Shown: positions 52,972 to 63,715 of the stretch, piece by piece
Position numbering within the stretch: the first letter of the stretch is position 1
Layout of the letters: each line of letters opens with the position of its first letter
NCBI GenBank assembly: GCA_026075535.2
Contig: AP026550.1
Coordinates: 7,378,001-7,442,000 of the forward strand
Direction of reading: 5' to 3'
Length of the DNA: 64,000 nucleotides
Source: Tricholoma matsutake
Lineage: Eukaryota > Basidiomycota > Agaricomycetes > Agaricales > Tricholomataceae
Made by a program: the position numbers and the translations under genes
Notes under the pieces: model-generated
Told to the model about the DNA's origin: nothing
What the model saw: only the letters and a program-made list of their open reading frames with translations
Database searches by the model: none

Positions 52972-53560
52972 ATCATACGCCCTCACTGTCTGTCCATAAC
53001 CGCTTTGAAGTCTTGTCAGTTGAATCCCTGGAGAATGAATCCATTTCTGTGACTGCTCCCCTCTCTGACCCTTCAAAGTTGGCTAAAGACGTACCTGCTC
53101 TCCCCATCTCTCCTTCTACTCCACGTCCCAAAATTAAATCATGGAAGCATAAACTACCACACAAGTATATTGTGGCATCCACTCCCTCTGCACATTCCTT
53201 GAACCTAGCCATCAAACTGCAGACGACTGACACTGGACAGATACTTGGTGTCTCTGCACTCCTGGACTCTGGTGCGACTGGTCTCTTCATCAATTCCCAT
53301 CTGGTACAACAACATCGCCTAAATACTTGCTCACTCTCACGTCCGATACCTGTATATAATGTGGATGGATCCCCAAATGAAGCTGGTGCCATCTGAGAGG
53401 TTGCAGACCTGGTTCTCCATTACAAAGATCATAGTGAGCGTGCCCTTTTTGCTGTCACTCAATTAGGAAAGCAAAAGGTGATGTTGGGATATCCATGGCT
53501 TTGAGACCATAACCCAGAGGTCGACTGGCATACCGGGGAGGTTACCATGAGCCGATGTCC
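52960..53560 (+). pseudogene. Aspartic protease region, chromovirus 2
   Basis: HTPSLSVHNRFEVLSVESLE, then LGVSALLDSGATGLFIN with the DSG active site, PVYNVDGSPNEAGAI, and after TGA (about 53394) LVLHYKDHSERALF, VMLGYPWL and, after a second TGA, DHNPEVDW. Both stops sit at expected Arg positions. Confidence 0.85.
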
Positions 53561-55002
53561 ATCCTGCTGTCGGACGTGTTTCACAGAAGCCAGGCAAGAA
53601 TGTCATGGACAGAAGGCGGCGATACGACATACTCAGAAGTGTCGTGCTGGACCCCTGCCTATACCTGAAGTGGAATTGGAAGGGGTTCCTGATCTAATGC
53701 CAGACTCGGATGATGATGGTGAGGACCCAGAGGAAGTGGAGGAGGGTGATCGGATCTTCTACACTGCGATTCACTCATTGCATGAGGTGTGTGCCACATC
53801 GAACATATCCCAATGCCTCGCTGAGGCCTTCCACAAAAACAATGCTGCTAAATCCTCTACTAACTCCTTACTCCCTCATCTACATGAGTTTGAAGACGTG
53901 TTCTCCAAGGAGTCATTCGACTCTCTTCCTGCGCACAAGCCATGGGATCACGCGATCGAACTCACCCCTGGCACAACCCCTTCATCCTGCAAGGTCTATC
54001 CTCTCTCTCTGGAAGAACAATGGCAGCTTGACCAGTTCATCGATGAGCACCTGGCCTCTGGACGTATTCGACCATCGAAGTCACTTATGGCCTCTCCCTT
54101 TTTCTTGGTCAAGAAGAAGGATGGCTCACTTTGACTGGTTCAAGACTACAGAAGGCTCAACAACATCACGGTCAAAAATCACTACCCACTACCCCTCATC
54201 TCTGAACTCGTAAACCAGCTCCATGGAGCCCGATACTTCACCAAGCTTGATGTCCGTTGGGGCTATAATAATGTGAGGATAAAGGAGGGAGATGAGTGGA
54301 AGGCAGCCTTTCGTACCAACCGTGGTCTTTTTGAACCACTTGTCATGTTCTTTGGCCTTACTAATAGCCCCACCACCTTCCAGACCATGATGAACAACAT
54401 CTTCCATGACCTCATCCTCGAAGGCGTTGTCTGCATCTATCTCAACGACATCCTCATCTTCACTCGCACAGTTGAAGAGCACCGTCGCATCACGCGCCTC
54501 GTCCTAGAGCGACTTCAACAGTACAAACTCTACCTTCGTCAGGACAAATGCAAGTTCGAAAAGACCAAGATCGAGTACCTCGGCCTGATTATCTTGGAGG
54601 GTCAAGTGGAGATGGATCCTATCAAGGTAAATGGGGTCACAGCTTGGCCGACACCCATGAACAAGAAGGAGGTGCAGTCTTTCCTGGGCTTCATCAATTT
54701 CTATCAGCATTTTATCAAGGATTTCTCACATCATGCATGACCACTGTTTGACTGGACAGGAAAGGAGGCATGGAGGTGGGATAATGCACAACAGGAGGCA
54801 TTCGAAAAGCTTAAGGAGATGGTCACTTCCGCTCCAATCCTTACCTTTGCTGATGATTCGCATCCTTTTCATGTAGAAGCTGACAGTTCTGACTTTGCGA
54901 TGGGCACCGTGTTGTCTCAGCAGTCTCCGGAGGACCAGAAGTGACATCCTGTTGCGTTCTACTCCAAAAGCCTTAGTGCTGTAGAGAAAAACTATGAGAT
55001 CC
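53561..55002 (+). pseudogene. Reverse transcriptase, chromovirus 2
   Basis: VYPLSLEEQWQLDQFIDEHL, PFFLVKKKDGSL*, LVQDYRRLNNITVKNHYPLP, GARYFTKLDVRWGY, FFGLTNSPTTFQTMMNN, then CIYLNDILIFTRTV. Asn replaces the first catalytic Asp of YLDD (codon 54444-54446), consistent with CpG-to-CpA in CTCGAC. TGA at 54133, 54738 and 54942; the last is TGG in the chimera copy at the same place. Confidence 0.92.
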
Positions 55003-56839
55003 ATACAAGGAGATGTTGGCATTAATGCATGCACTCGAGGAGTGGCAACACTTCCTCAAGGGTGCCCAACACAAGGTGGAAATTTGGACAGATCACAGGA
55101 ATCTTGAGTACTTTATGATGGCCAAGAAATTGAACCATCATCAAGCTCGTTGGTCCCTGTATCTATCCAGATTTGACTTCTCCTTGCACCATCATCTGGG
55201 TCACAGCATGGGGAAGACCGATGCCCTCTCCCGATGTGCAGACCATGGGGATGGCAGCAGTGACAACCAAAACATTGTGCTGTTGCAGCCAGACCTGTTT
55301 GCCATTCGAGCACTGGAAGGCATCGCACCCCAGGGCGAGGAGTGGGACATGCTATGTGACATTTGTCATGCAAACCATAGCGGTTTACATGAGGATGTTG
55401 TCGCCCGAGCTGTTAAAGAACTGAGGAAAGGATCGACCCTTTCCTTACGTGTGGCAGAGTGGGCTGAAAAGGAGGACTTGTTGTATTTCAGGGATTGCAT
55501 CTATGTTCCCAATGACCCAGACCTTCGCCAGCGCATCATATCCCAACACCATGACTCACAGATTGCTGGCCACCCCGGACGCTGGAAGACCTTGGAGCTC
55601 ACCTCATGGAACTATTGGTGGCCACAAATGTCACGGCTCATTGGTCAGTATTGTCACACTTGTGACCTTTGCTTACACACCAAGGTTCCTCGTCGCAAGC
55701 CTATTGGCGAGCTACACCCTCTTCCTGTTCCAGAGAGTCGTTGGGATGTCATCAGCGTCGACTTTGTGGTGGAATTGGCAGAGTCAAACGGGTTTGAGGC
55801 GGTGATGTGCACAGTTGACTCAGTGGGAAAACCCGCTCACTTCATTCCCACTCACACCACTGTCAGTGCCCTAGGTGCCGCTCGACTCTACCTCCACCAT
55901 GTGTGGAAATTACATGGACTTCCTGGTGCCTTCCTCTCGGATCGTGGCCCTCAGTTCATGGCAGAGTTCACTCGTGAGCTGTACCGGCTCCTGGGGATCA
56001 AACTCCTCGCTTCAACTGCTTATCACCCACAAACTGATGGCCAGACGGAGCGAGTCAACCAGGAACTGGAGCAGTACATCCGCCTCTTTGTCAATGAATG
56101 CCAGGACGATTGGGACGATCTCCTTCCTTTGGCCGAGTTCGGATACAACAACCATGTCCATGCTTCCACTCAACAGATCCCTTTCCTCTTAGACACTGGA
56201 TGACATCCATGCATGGGATTTGAACCTCGCCAAACTCCCTCACACATTGAGACAGTGAATGAGTTCACAGAACACATGAGGGATAGCTTGGAGGAGGCAA
56301 GGGCAGCCTTAGCAAAGGCGAAGGACGACATGGCGCAATTTTACAACCAATGCCACTCCCCAACCCCTCAGTACAAGGTTGGTGATTGAGTTTATCTTGA
56401 CTCCAGTGACGTCTCCACTACACGTCCATCCAAGAAACTCGCTCATCGCTTCTTGGGACCTTTCCCCATTGTCAAGTGCATTGGAATGCATGCCTATTGT
56501 CTATGCCTCCCAGCCTCCATGTCCAGGCTCCATCCCGTCTTCCATGTCGTCAAATTGCTTCCAGCTCCACCAGATCCATTCCCGAGACGCCATTCACACC
56601 CACCACCACCACCTACAGTGATCGAGGGAGAACCCCAATATAAAGTCGAGTCAATCTTGGACAGCCATTTGCGTCGAGGAAAACTCCAGTATTTGGTACA
56701 TTGGAAGGGTTATGGTTATGAGGAGAACTCATGGGTCAAAGAGTCGGAAGTAAATGCCCCTCAGTTAATCAAGGAATTCCACCGACCGCACACTGCTGCA
56801 CCGTGTCGCATTCAAGTCACGGACTTTGGTCGTATGTGA
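55003..56839 (+). pseudogene. RNase H, integrase and chromodomain, chromovirus 2
   Basis: After a one-base loss near 55005: MLALMHALEEWQHFLKGAQH, DHRNLEYFMMAKKLN; integrase zinc region (HHDSQIAGHPG, CDLCLHTKVP), core with [62 protein letters not shown]; chromodomain YKVESILDSHLRRGKLQYLV, HWKGYGYEENSWV. TGA at 56201 (TGG in the chimera) and 56386 (CGA in the chimera). The catalytic Asp residues of integrase are intact. Confidence 0.92.
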
Positions 56840-56867
56840 TTTCAAATGCATCGGGGTGATGCATCTT

Positions 56868-56880
56868 AGAGAGGGGGTGA
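56868..56880 (+). promoter_or_regulatory. Polypurine tract of chromovirus 2
   Basis: AGAGAGGGGGTGA immediately before the 3' LTR. Confidence 0.75.
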
Positions 56881-57306
56881 TGTAAGGGGACTAGGGGGGT
56901 GCCCTGTGTGTTTTTCCTATTTTTTATGTTGGTCCTATATTTTTCCCCACCTCATTTCCTTCTATTCTTCATTTTCTATGATTTCTCCGGATTTTATTAC
57001 TAATTTTCCCTTGCTATCATGTTTGTACATGTTGACACTTTTATATTTAGAGGCGGAGTACCCCTTCCGACACATACCCCTTGGTATGATGTCATTTGGT
57101 GGCCTTGATCCGCATATCTCTGCCTTTTTCTATTTTTAGGTTATATTTGATTTTTGTTGTCTTCACATATACTGGGCATCAGCAAGGGGATCCTTAGAGT
57201 TTTCTCTTCGGATTTCCCTTTGCTATGTGTGTCCCCAATGCCTGTATTATGTAGTATAATTTTAACTTCGGATTTCCCTTTGCTAGAGGCTTAGGTTGCC
57301 CTTATA
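56881..57306 (+). repeat. 3' LTR of chromovirus 2
   Basis: 426 bp, TGTAAGGGGACTAGG...TTGCCCTTATA, very similar to the 5' LTR. Confidence 0.93.
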
Positions 57307-57307
57307 C

Positions 57308-57448
57308 TATGATTCAACGGCTCGAGCCGCTCAGAGCCCGCTCAGGGCCCACAAGCTGAAAGAGCTGAGCTATAATTAAGCAGCTCACCAAATACAGCTG
57401 CTCAGCTCATCAGCTCGTCAGCTCCGAGCCGAGCCATTAGCAACACTA
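57308..57448 (-). mobile_element. hAT-like MITE of GGCTCG type
   Basis: The minus strand starts TAGTGTTGCTAATGGCTCGG and ends near GGCTCGAGCCGTTGAATCAT. The interior repeats GAGCTGA/TCAGCTC words. Chromovirus 2 inserted right at its left edge, so the left end and TSD are uncertain. Confidence 0.5.
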
Positions 57449-57472
57449 TGTAATCTCTCTCAAGTCAATCAT

Positions 57473-57701
57473 TAGGGCTGCTCAATTCTAGATCATTTCA
57501 TCTTAAAACAGTAGAATTATAAACAAGTGTAATGAAGCTAGAATTAGAGATAGATATGCGTGTTCAGTGCATCTTCAGACTTTCACAGCGGTGTGTGACA
57601 ATGTGTCACTCATAAACATTACATAATAATTAGCAGTGATCTCACACGACCAGCAAACAGTGAAATTGATTTTCAAAATGATCTAGAATTGAGCAGCCCT
57701 A
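57473..57701. mobile_element. hAT-like MITE, 229 bp, perfect 26-bp inverted ends
   Basis: Ends TAGGGCTGCTCAATTCTAGA plus six further identical bases on both sides. TAGGG fits the hAT consensus. Flanks do not show an 8-bp duplication. Confidence 0.75.
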
Positions 57702-57715
57702 TTCCTGGTCTCACT

Positions 57716-57990
57716 GAGGACCCCGGATTATACCTCCTAAGGGTGTTCACCAATCCAGACAGATTTTGAGGATTTTGGCCATCAGGCCATGTTCCAACCC
57801 GGACAAAACTGGTCCAAATTGAGGGTATACCTGTTGTGTTTGTCTGGACATGGACAAAGGCCATTGTGTAAGGCTATATCCTCATCCGGACATGATCTGA
57901 TGGTGTAGTAGTAAATATGTGGTCTCACTGGGTTTCCATTCTGAATGATTGACAGTTCAAATACTGTTCAATGCGATTATTTTATTGTTA
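57716..57990 (+). repeat. CCGGACA-type dispersed repeat and a weak tRNA-like segment
   Basis: Begins GAGGACCCCGGATTATACC, which recurs inverted at 60624-60640. The interior has CCCGGACAAAACTGG and TCTGGACATGGAC words. At 57901-57911 TGGTGTAGTAG matches an A-box and GTTCAAATA (57955) is a one-mismatch B-box, so pol III relatedness is only suggestive. Confidence 0.45.
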
Positions 57991-58436
57991 CTTCCAGTAC
58001 TTTGTTTGTGTATCTTTGCTTTTTTCCCATGGAAATATAGGGAAATATACATCACCACTATCCACCATTTTGGCACCCCTACCTATCTCAGCACATGTAA
58101 TGGATGCATGGCCACCAATTTCATCACATTCCTGAGATAACTTCACGATTGCTAAGGCTCCAACCGTTCCCTCTAGCTAACTGTTTTAAACACTTTATAC
58201 TGTATGTGTATATGTTTGTGTATACCCCCTGACTGCCAGAATCATATACACAGTAGTTATACAGTATATAGAGTATACTAAACAGTTACATAAAACATAT
58301 GTAATAGAAGGCAAAGCATTGTGGAAGTGGGAATGGTGAGCTTCTCCATTGAAAATTTTTTTACCATTCCCCTCCTCATTGGTAATGGCCCACCAGCATA
58401 CTCAAGACAACCTGGACCCAAAATACATTATACCAG

Positions 58437-59570
58437 ATGCTACAAAGCACAAACGAAATGCAACAGATCATGCTCAGGGCCTCAATCCCTATTTTAATTA
58501 TGACCATCTCAAGCTCATTTGACCATTTGTTTGCAATGCGACACACTGCCAAGCAGGGCCTTGCAAAGCTGACAAAGTATTCAGTACCTGCACGGAGCCA
58601 TCATGTGAATATAGTAGCAACAAGTAAGTTGTCTTGCATCTAATAATCCCTACAGTCTTGATGCCTTTGTCTTAGTTTTACATCCAGCCTATGTAGCCAC
58701 TGGTTCATGGCCACTGCTAACCCTGAAGACTCCACCGCTCAAGATGAAGCCATCAAAATGGCCAAAGTTGTATTTTGCTATATTGCAGAGACTTGCATTG
58801 AATCATTGGCGCCTCAAGCTCCGATCGTCCACCCCAAGACTGTGCCAAAGTGCATCACAAAAAAGAGGGGATCATCATAAGGACTTCTGTAACATCCAAT
58901 GTTACAGAAGTCTGGAGATGTATTATAAGGCCATTTAATGAAATGAAAGGGTCATTAAATGCAGTGTTTTCTGGATTCAAAGGTCTTAAAAAGTCCACAA
59001 TGCCATTCATGGGACCTCTTGCAAATATAAGGACTTAGTATACCTTTTTATCCCTTTCCATTCTTTGGCTTTTTTTGTGATGCTGCCAACAGTGGAAGCC
59101 CCGTCATTTCTCGCAAGCGCATGCTCCTTTCAGTGCCCAGTCACTGCCATGTCAGCAACATCAATTCTGAAGTGCACCCTGCAGGAAGAGCTTGCAGATG
59201 AACTTGATAGGTATCTCAGGTTTGATGGGAGCCCAACTGATGACCCGGAGGTATTGTTAAACCCTCTGTTATGGTGGAAAGTGAGTCTATTATCCAATTT
59301 TCCTTCTTTGTCTCTCACACCATATCTGATGTCTCTTAGATCTATGCTGCTGAATACCCGACACTTCCTTGGATGGTGTGGGACTATCTCACCATTCCAG
59401 CCATGAGTGTCTCCATCAAATGCATTTTCTCAAAGTCTTGGCACATTTGTAGCAATCTCTGAAGTTTGTTGAAGGAGGAATCAATCAGAATGGTATTACT
59501 CACAAAAGCATGGATCCGGAGTGGATTGTTTGAGATGATGCCTAAAAAGGCATTGCGATGCAAGATGGTG
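58437..59570 (+). pseudogene. hAT transposase, C-terminal half
   Basis: DHLFAMRHTAKQGLAKLTKY, then a GTAAGT...TCTTAG intron (about 58624-58675), SHWFMATANPEDSTAQDEAI and FCYIAETCIESLAPQAP in shifted frames. After an AT-rich interruption (58880-59060) come LQEELADELDRYLRFDGSPT and LLWWKV, another intron (about 59282-59339), then IYAAEYPTLPWMVWDYLTIP and IKCIFSKSWHICSNL. The last blocks are the hAT dimerisation domain. Frameshifts and a stop after ICSNL show it is dead. Confidence 0.8.
58883..58911. other. Perfect hairpin, 13-bp arms
   Basis: ACTTCTGTAACAT and ATGTTACAGAAGT separated by CCA, inside the damaged part of the hAT gene. Confidence 0.7.
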
Positions 59571-59726
59571 AAGTAGTAGCGGTAAAAAAATCTTAGCATA
59601 TAACAACTGTTTTGTATACCATATATTAAACATATATAGATAGATATACTGTTTATCCAACCATATATGTTTACCTGACCCAAAAGTCGTAAAAGTAAAC
59701 TAAACCGTTGGAGCCTTAACAATTGC

Positions 59727-59946
59727 AGATGAGGCAATTTGCCCTCCTGCCTTCGATGTCATTCCTTTGCCTACTTTCCTTGCCTCCCAAGGTACATACT
59801 CAAACTGGCACTCTAGAGCTCACACAAGAAGATAGTAATTGGTTCAAAGATGGCATTGTCAACTTCCAGGATGCCATGAAGATGTCTAGGAAGAGACAAA
59901 AAGTGGCGGAGGCAATTGATGAGCAATTTGATGAAGACTCGTGACA
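59727..59946 (+). other. Short plus-strand frame flanking the hAT element
   Basis: MRQFALLPSMSFLCLLSLPP followed by a charged tail (DSNWFKDGIVNFQDAMKMSR; EAIDEQFDEDS). The tail looks protein-like and its stop abuts the next MITE. Possibly the 3' end of a gene or element disrupted by the hAT insertion; not recognised. Confidence 0.3.
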
Positions 59947-59947
59947 T

Positions 59948-60344
59948 TAGGGTTGTTCACGGTAGCCATTCTTGGGCCATTTTCGGCTCATTTTCAAACT
60001 CATTTTTGACTCATTTTCATGTATTTGGCAGAGGAACAAACAAAAGGTAATGAAAAATGGAATGGAAAATGACATAAAAAATGGTTACCATGAACACCCT
60101 GGGAAGGAAAATTTAGAAAAATGGAGCAAAAATGCATTTTTCTCACCAGGCACAGTGCTAAAAAGCTGAAAAATGATCATTTTTCGGTTCCCTTTTTACA
60201 AAAGCAAGGGTAGGGTTCCATTTTACATTCATTTTACATTCATTCTCAGTTCCATTCTTGAGAAAAATGGAATCAAAATGAAATAGAAAATGATTGAAAA
60301 ATGAGTGAAAAATGAACCAAAAATGCCAACCGTGAACAACCCTA
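59948..60344. mobile_element. hAT-like MITE, about 397 bp
   Basis: Ends TAGGGTTGTTCACGGT on both sides (inverted). The interior is built from AAAATG/CATTTT words (GGAAAATGACATAAAAAATG and similar) in both orientations. Flanks GTGACATT and TTGATATT agree at 6 of 8 positions if one terminal base is shared. Confidence 0.75.
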
Positions 60345-60419
60345 TTGATATTCATTACATGTTGAACTCACTATGTCAATTTTTGATTTATAACTTGTTT
60401 CCTACCTTATTCCTCCTTA

Positions 60420-60650
60420 CTAGAAGCTTTTTGGCAGCCTGCCCGCGAATTTTAGGCCTCTAGAGGGGCCGTTTCCGCGAATCTGGGGCCTCGAAAATGC
60501 CGTTTCCGGGTCCGGACAAATTTTGAAATTTTGGAAAACGGCTAGTTCCAATCCGGACAAAATCGCCAAAAGTCGTCCGGACAAAAATCGCCAAATTTCG
60601 ACATTTTGGGAACGGCCTTTTGGGGTATAATCCGGGGTCCTTCTCACCGA
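60420..60650 (-). repeat. CCGGACAAAA dispersed repeat (minus copy)
   Basis: Repeats TCCGGACAAAATCGCCAAA-like words and ends, on the minus strand, with GGACCCCGGATTATACC shared with 57719. A looser relative with GCGGATAAAAAT words and GAGGACCCC is at 62695-62880. Confidence 0.55.
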
Positions 60651-60839
60651 CGTCCGGATCTTGTGCCTCGGCCGACCAATAACTCCGTTTCATACGTGGA
60701 CTTATACTCCTAGGGACTGCAATCGGGGGTTCCATGCTGTCATAATGATGATAGGTGACCCAAATGGTACGGTTGATTGTGTTCATTTCTGTGTTTCATC
60801 GCAGGAGGTTCTCGACGTTTAAAGTCGGGGAATGGAATG

Positions 60840-61260
60840 GGCCGTGTAGCGGAGCGGCTTTAGTGCCGGAATCTCAGAAGAAAGGAGCAAAAGATCTGTC
60901 TAGAGGTGACAATCCACCCCGCTCTGTGGGTCTCGTTTTCTTGTTCGTTCGTCATTTTCCTCATGATTTTCACTGCTTTAGGGTCGAGCAAGACAGCGAC
61001 GTCGGACGGAGTGTTTTCTGGTTTTCGTTCGCTGGACATGAGATGGAGGCGGGCGACAGTCGGGGAGGCCGGGGTGCATTTTGGCGCTGATGAAGAATTC
61101 ATCGGTGTCGTACGTATGGTATTCTGCCTTATTCGTTTTCGTTCTGACATCTTTTCCGTAGAGGACCGTTGACCCGCCCCACTTATCCATTCTATGCTCG
61201 ACAGCGCTCCCATGGACAAGCCATACAAGTACAGGATCCTCCGTCATCTCCCTCATTCCT
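60840..61260 (-). other. CpG-rich region with overlapping open frames
   Basis: Frames are open on both strands. The most protein-like is minus 61256-60978 (MREMTEDPVLVWLVHGSAVE, RMDKWGGSTVLYGKDV), but no splice context or family supports it. A plus-strand alternative (60906-61172) starts with a hydrophobic MTIHPALWVSFSCSFVIFLM. I cannot decide which is real. Confidence 0.3.
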
Positions 61261-61299
61261 ATAGACTTCCCTCAGGTGTAACCAACAACATTTTCTGTG

Positions 61300-62128
61300 T
61301 TATTCCTTATTTCTGTTGGCTTTAAGCCATGCGAGGGCACTTCCGTTCTCATCAAGCCACCATTTACCCCACGTAGGCTACAGTCAAACGGGAAGTTAGA
61401 CAATCAGATCACTTATGACTTGTAGCACGCACATATATCTTGTTGTCCCCTTCTTTCTTAGTATCGGTCCCCTTGAGCATCGCATAATTGTCAGATCGCT
61501 TAAGTTCCTACACCTTTTTGTCAACAGGCCGAAATGAGAAACCGAATAGCCCCAATAACGAGCTTACACCTGCGAGGAAGATGTCTGGTTCCCCTCCCTC
61601 AGCATTATTGCGTGACCGGGAAATCATAACGCCGCATGCTGAACAATATGCGTCGTGCATCGTCTCTTTCCCTTGACGTTGATTCTGCAATGCAACGAAG
61701 ATGAAATCGGCCGAATGCACCCCCCGATTCAAGGCCGTCCAAACCCTAAAGATCACAGATTCAGGAAAGACTCGGAAGATGAAAAAAATAAGACTGCGTA
61801 TACCAATCTATAAATTCGGTATACTTTCCACACCCATCGCAGGGAACAGGAGGACCAAATAAGTTTGTAGCCGAAACGCCAGCCTCCTGGAAGTCCCGTC
61901 CAAAAAGTTTGCTCAGGCGCAGATACTCATCCTCGGTAATGAACCACCTATAGAGAGCGGCGCCGTATTCATGACGAAGATACTTGTAAGGTGGGATCTT
62001 CTTCGTTGCGCACTAGGTATGGAGTCGATCATTGAGAGATCCAGACCACTAAAGGGAACTAAAGGGAATGAATGTACGGTACTTACGGGAATAAGTTCGA
62101 TATGTCTCTTGCTTTCGATGGATTCCAT
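61300..62128 (-). CDS. Four-exon gene, 168 residues, possible zinc-binding protein
   Basis: Exons 62128-62087, 62012-61804, 61745-61568 and 61377-61300 with introns GTAAGT...CCTAG, GTATAC...TTTAG and GTAAGC...TGTAG; phases fit (0, 2, 0). Protein: MESIESKRHIELIP, then CATKKIPPYKYLRHEYGAAL, YRWFITEDEYLRLSKLFGRD, PPVPCDGCGKYTEFIDWVWT, YCSACGVMISRSRNN, and C-terminal PTWGKWWLDENGSALAWLKA. CDGC and CSAC, about 55 residues apart, could together bind one zinc. No signal or membrane segment. No premature stop and normal CpG content, in contrast to the transposons, suggest a functional host gene. Not recognised; possibly lineage-specific. Confidence 0.72.
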
Positions 62129-63565
62129 GTTGAAGCGACAAACTTGAGAAACAGGATTGAACCTGACTTGCGCCTTATGGCATTGGTGGCTCCTTGAGAC
62201 GCATCAAGCTGGTTGTATTCATTTTTATCCATAGGTTATCGACCCGTGACACTGCTTCCACCATCATGTTTGTAGAGAAAAATTATTCATGGTAATCTCC
62301 AAAAATGGAAAAGTGAAAGCAAGCGTGCCCAAAGAGCCAACCACATCGGGAGCATCAACTTTTCAGGGTAACTAAAAATTGGGTAGTTTCGTCGCGTGAT
62401 TGAAATCGGACATTTCGCAGGGCCTTAAAAGATATTTCGGGTGGTCCGAAACTACCAGAAAATCTCGATATTGGAAACTCGAACATCCGGACCGTCCGAG
62501 CGTCCGTATCAGCTGCTCGTTGTCTGCTCGCTGCTTGCCACGATGGTGGCACATGTTGTCCAATTTCTACAGGAACGGGAGGATGTCTTGCTGCTCTACT
62601 TGCGCTAATGGGCCGTTGCTACACACGGCATATCCGAGATTCCGAGTTCTCTTCCGGTAAACGCAGGTAAATACCTACATTGTCGGACGAGGACCCCTGA
62701 AAGCTCTACCAAATCCCTGAGGCCGGTGCGGATAAAAATTGGGCGAAAATCCAAAAATGCCTCAGGTCTATGCGGATGAATATCGAGATTTTTTTGAAAA
62801 ATCCCAGAGGTGGAAGTGCGGATAAAAATGGCTCAAGTAGTGTGTATCCGGATAAAAATCACACTGAGGATCGCAAAATTTCATAACTTCATAAACGCAT
62901 ACATACATTCATACTACTGAGCCACATTATCTCCAAACTTGGATGTGATTTGCTTTTATTGTATATTCGTAGAAGTTATTCTCAAAAAAACATCGACCAA
63001 ATAGGAGAATTCAAGCAAAATCAAAGGTCGACTTATTCAGCTTATTTAGCTTAGAGTCCAATTAAGGAAATTAAGCCTTATTACGGAAAATAAGTACAAT
63101 TTCTTCCTTAAAATTGATGACCAGTCAAGCAGATATAATCTATTAAGCGGATAAGTGACATTTCAGCAAATAAAGGCTGTAAGAAGCTTGTAAGTCCTTA
63201 AGGCCCTAAGGACTGCTTGACTTATGTTCGAAATTTCTTCCAAGTCCCTCGGCATTTCCCGAAAATGGAAATTCACGTGTTCGTCATGCAACCACGACAC
63301 GTCGTCATCAACCACGTCTGCCAGGTCATCACCACCTGTTGATGCCACTGATGCCATCACTGCTGTCCTCCCTCTCTCCTCCCTCCACTACCACCACCGG
63401 TTTGTAAACATCCACACCCAATGCACCCATAGCTGCCACCTCGCCAGCAAATGACAGAAATGGGCTGCATTGCACACAAAACAGGCACAGACGATGTTTT
63501 CTTTTTCCTGCTTTTTTTTTTGGGCTTCAACTAACATATTATAATTTATAGGTTCTAACTAACAG
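62129..63565. other. No gene recognised
   Basis: CpG-rich to about 62650, then GCGGATAAAAAT-type repeats (62695-62880). 62990-63220 is AT-rich with TTAAGG/CCTTAA words and an AAGTCCTTAAGGCCCTAAGGA palindrome-like stretch near 63190, probably a small MITE. Frames at 63163-63454 are unconvincing. Confidence 0.4.
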
Positions 63566-63569
63566 TATT

Positions 63570-63715
63570 TAGTGCTGTTCTGGCCCAGCTTGGCCTGAAA
63601 GCCCCGGCTTTGGCCTGGCCTGAGATGGCTTTGGCTTTCCCAATCCACAGGCCAAGCCAAAGCCATCAACTAGGGCTTGGCCCTGGCCTGGCTTGGCCTG
63701 GGCTGTGGCTTTGTA
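63570..63715 (+). repeat. GGCTTGGCC palindrome-rich dispersed repeat, copy 3
   Basis: TAGTGCTGTTCTGGCCCAGC... matching 36825-36972 over its length, with CCGG/CCGC changed to CTGG/CTGT type words. Confidence 0.65.

Larger units (their letters stand above)
51259..57306 (+). mobile_element. Ty3/gypsy chromovirus 2, full length, TSD CTATG
   Basis: LTRs 51259-51685 and 56881-57306, TSD CTATG (51254-51258 and 57307-57311). Internal order: gag with zinc knuckle, protease, RT, RNase H, integrase, chromodomain. Inactivated by many TGA codons, a frameshift near 55005 and an Asp-to-Asn change in the RT active site. Confidence 0.95.
58153..59718 (+). mobile_element. hAT transposon remnant, TSD ACRATTGC
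   Basis: Inverted ends TAAGGCTCCAACCGTT and TAAGGCTCCAACGGTT; 8-bp TSD ACGATTGC (58145-58152) and ACAATTGC (59719-59726), differing only by CG to CA. It contains a plus-strand hAT transposase fragment. Confidence 0.92.
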
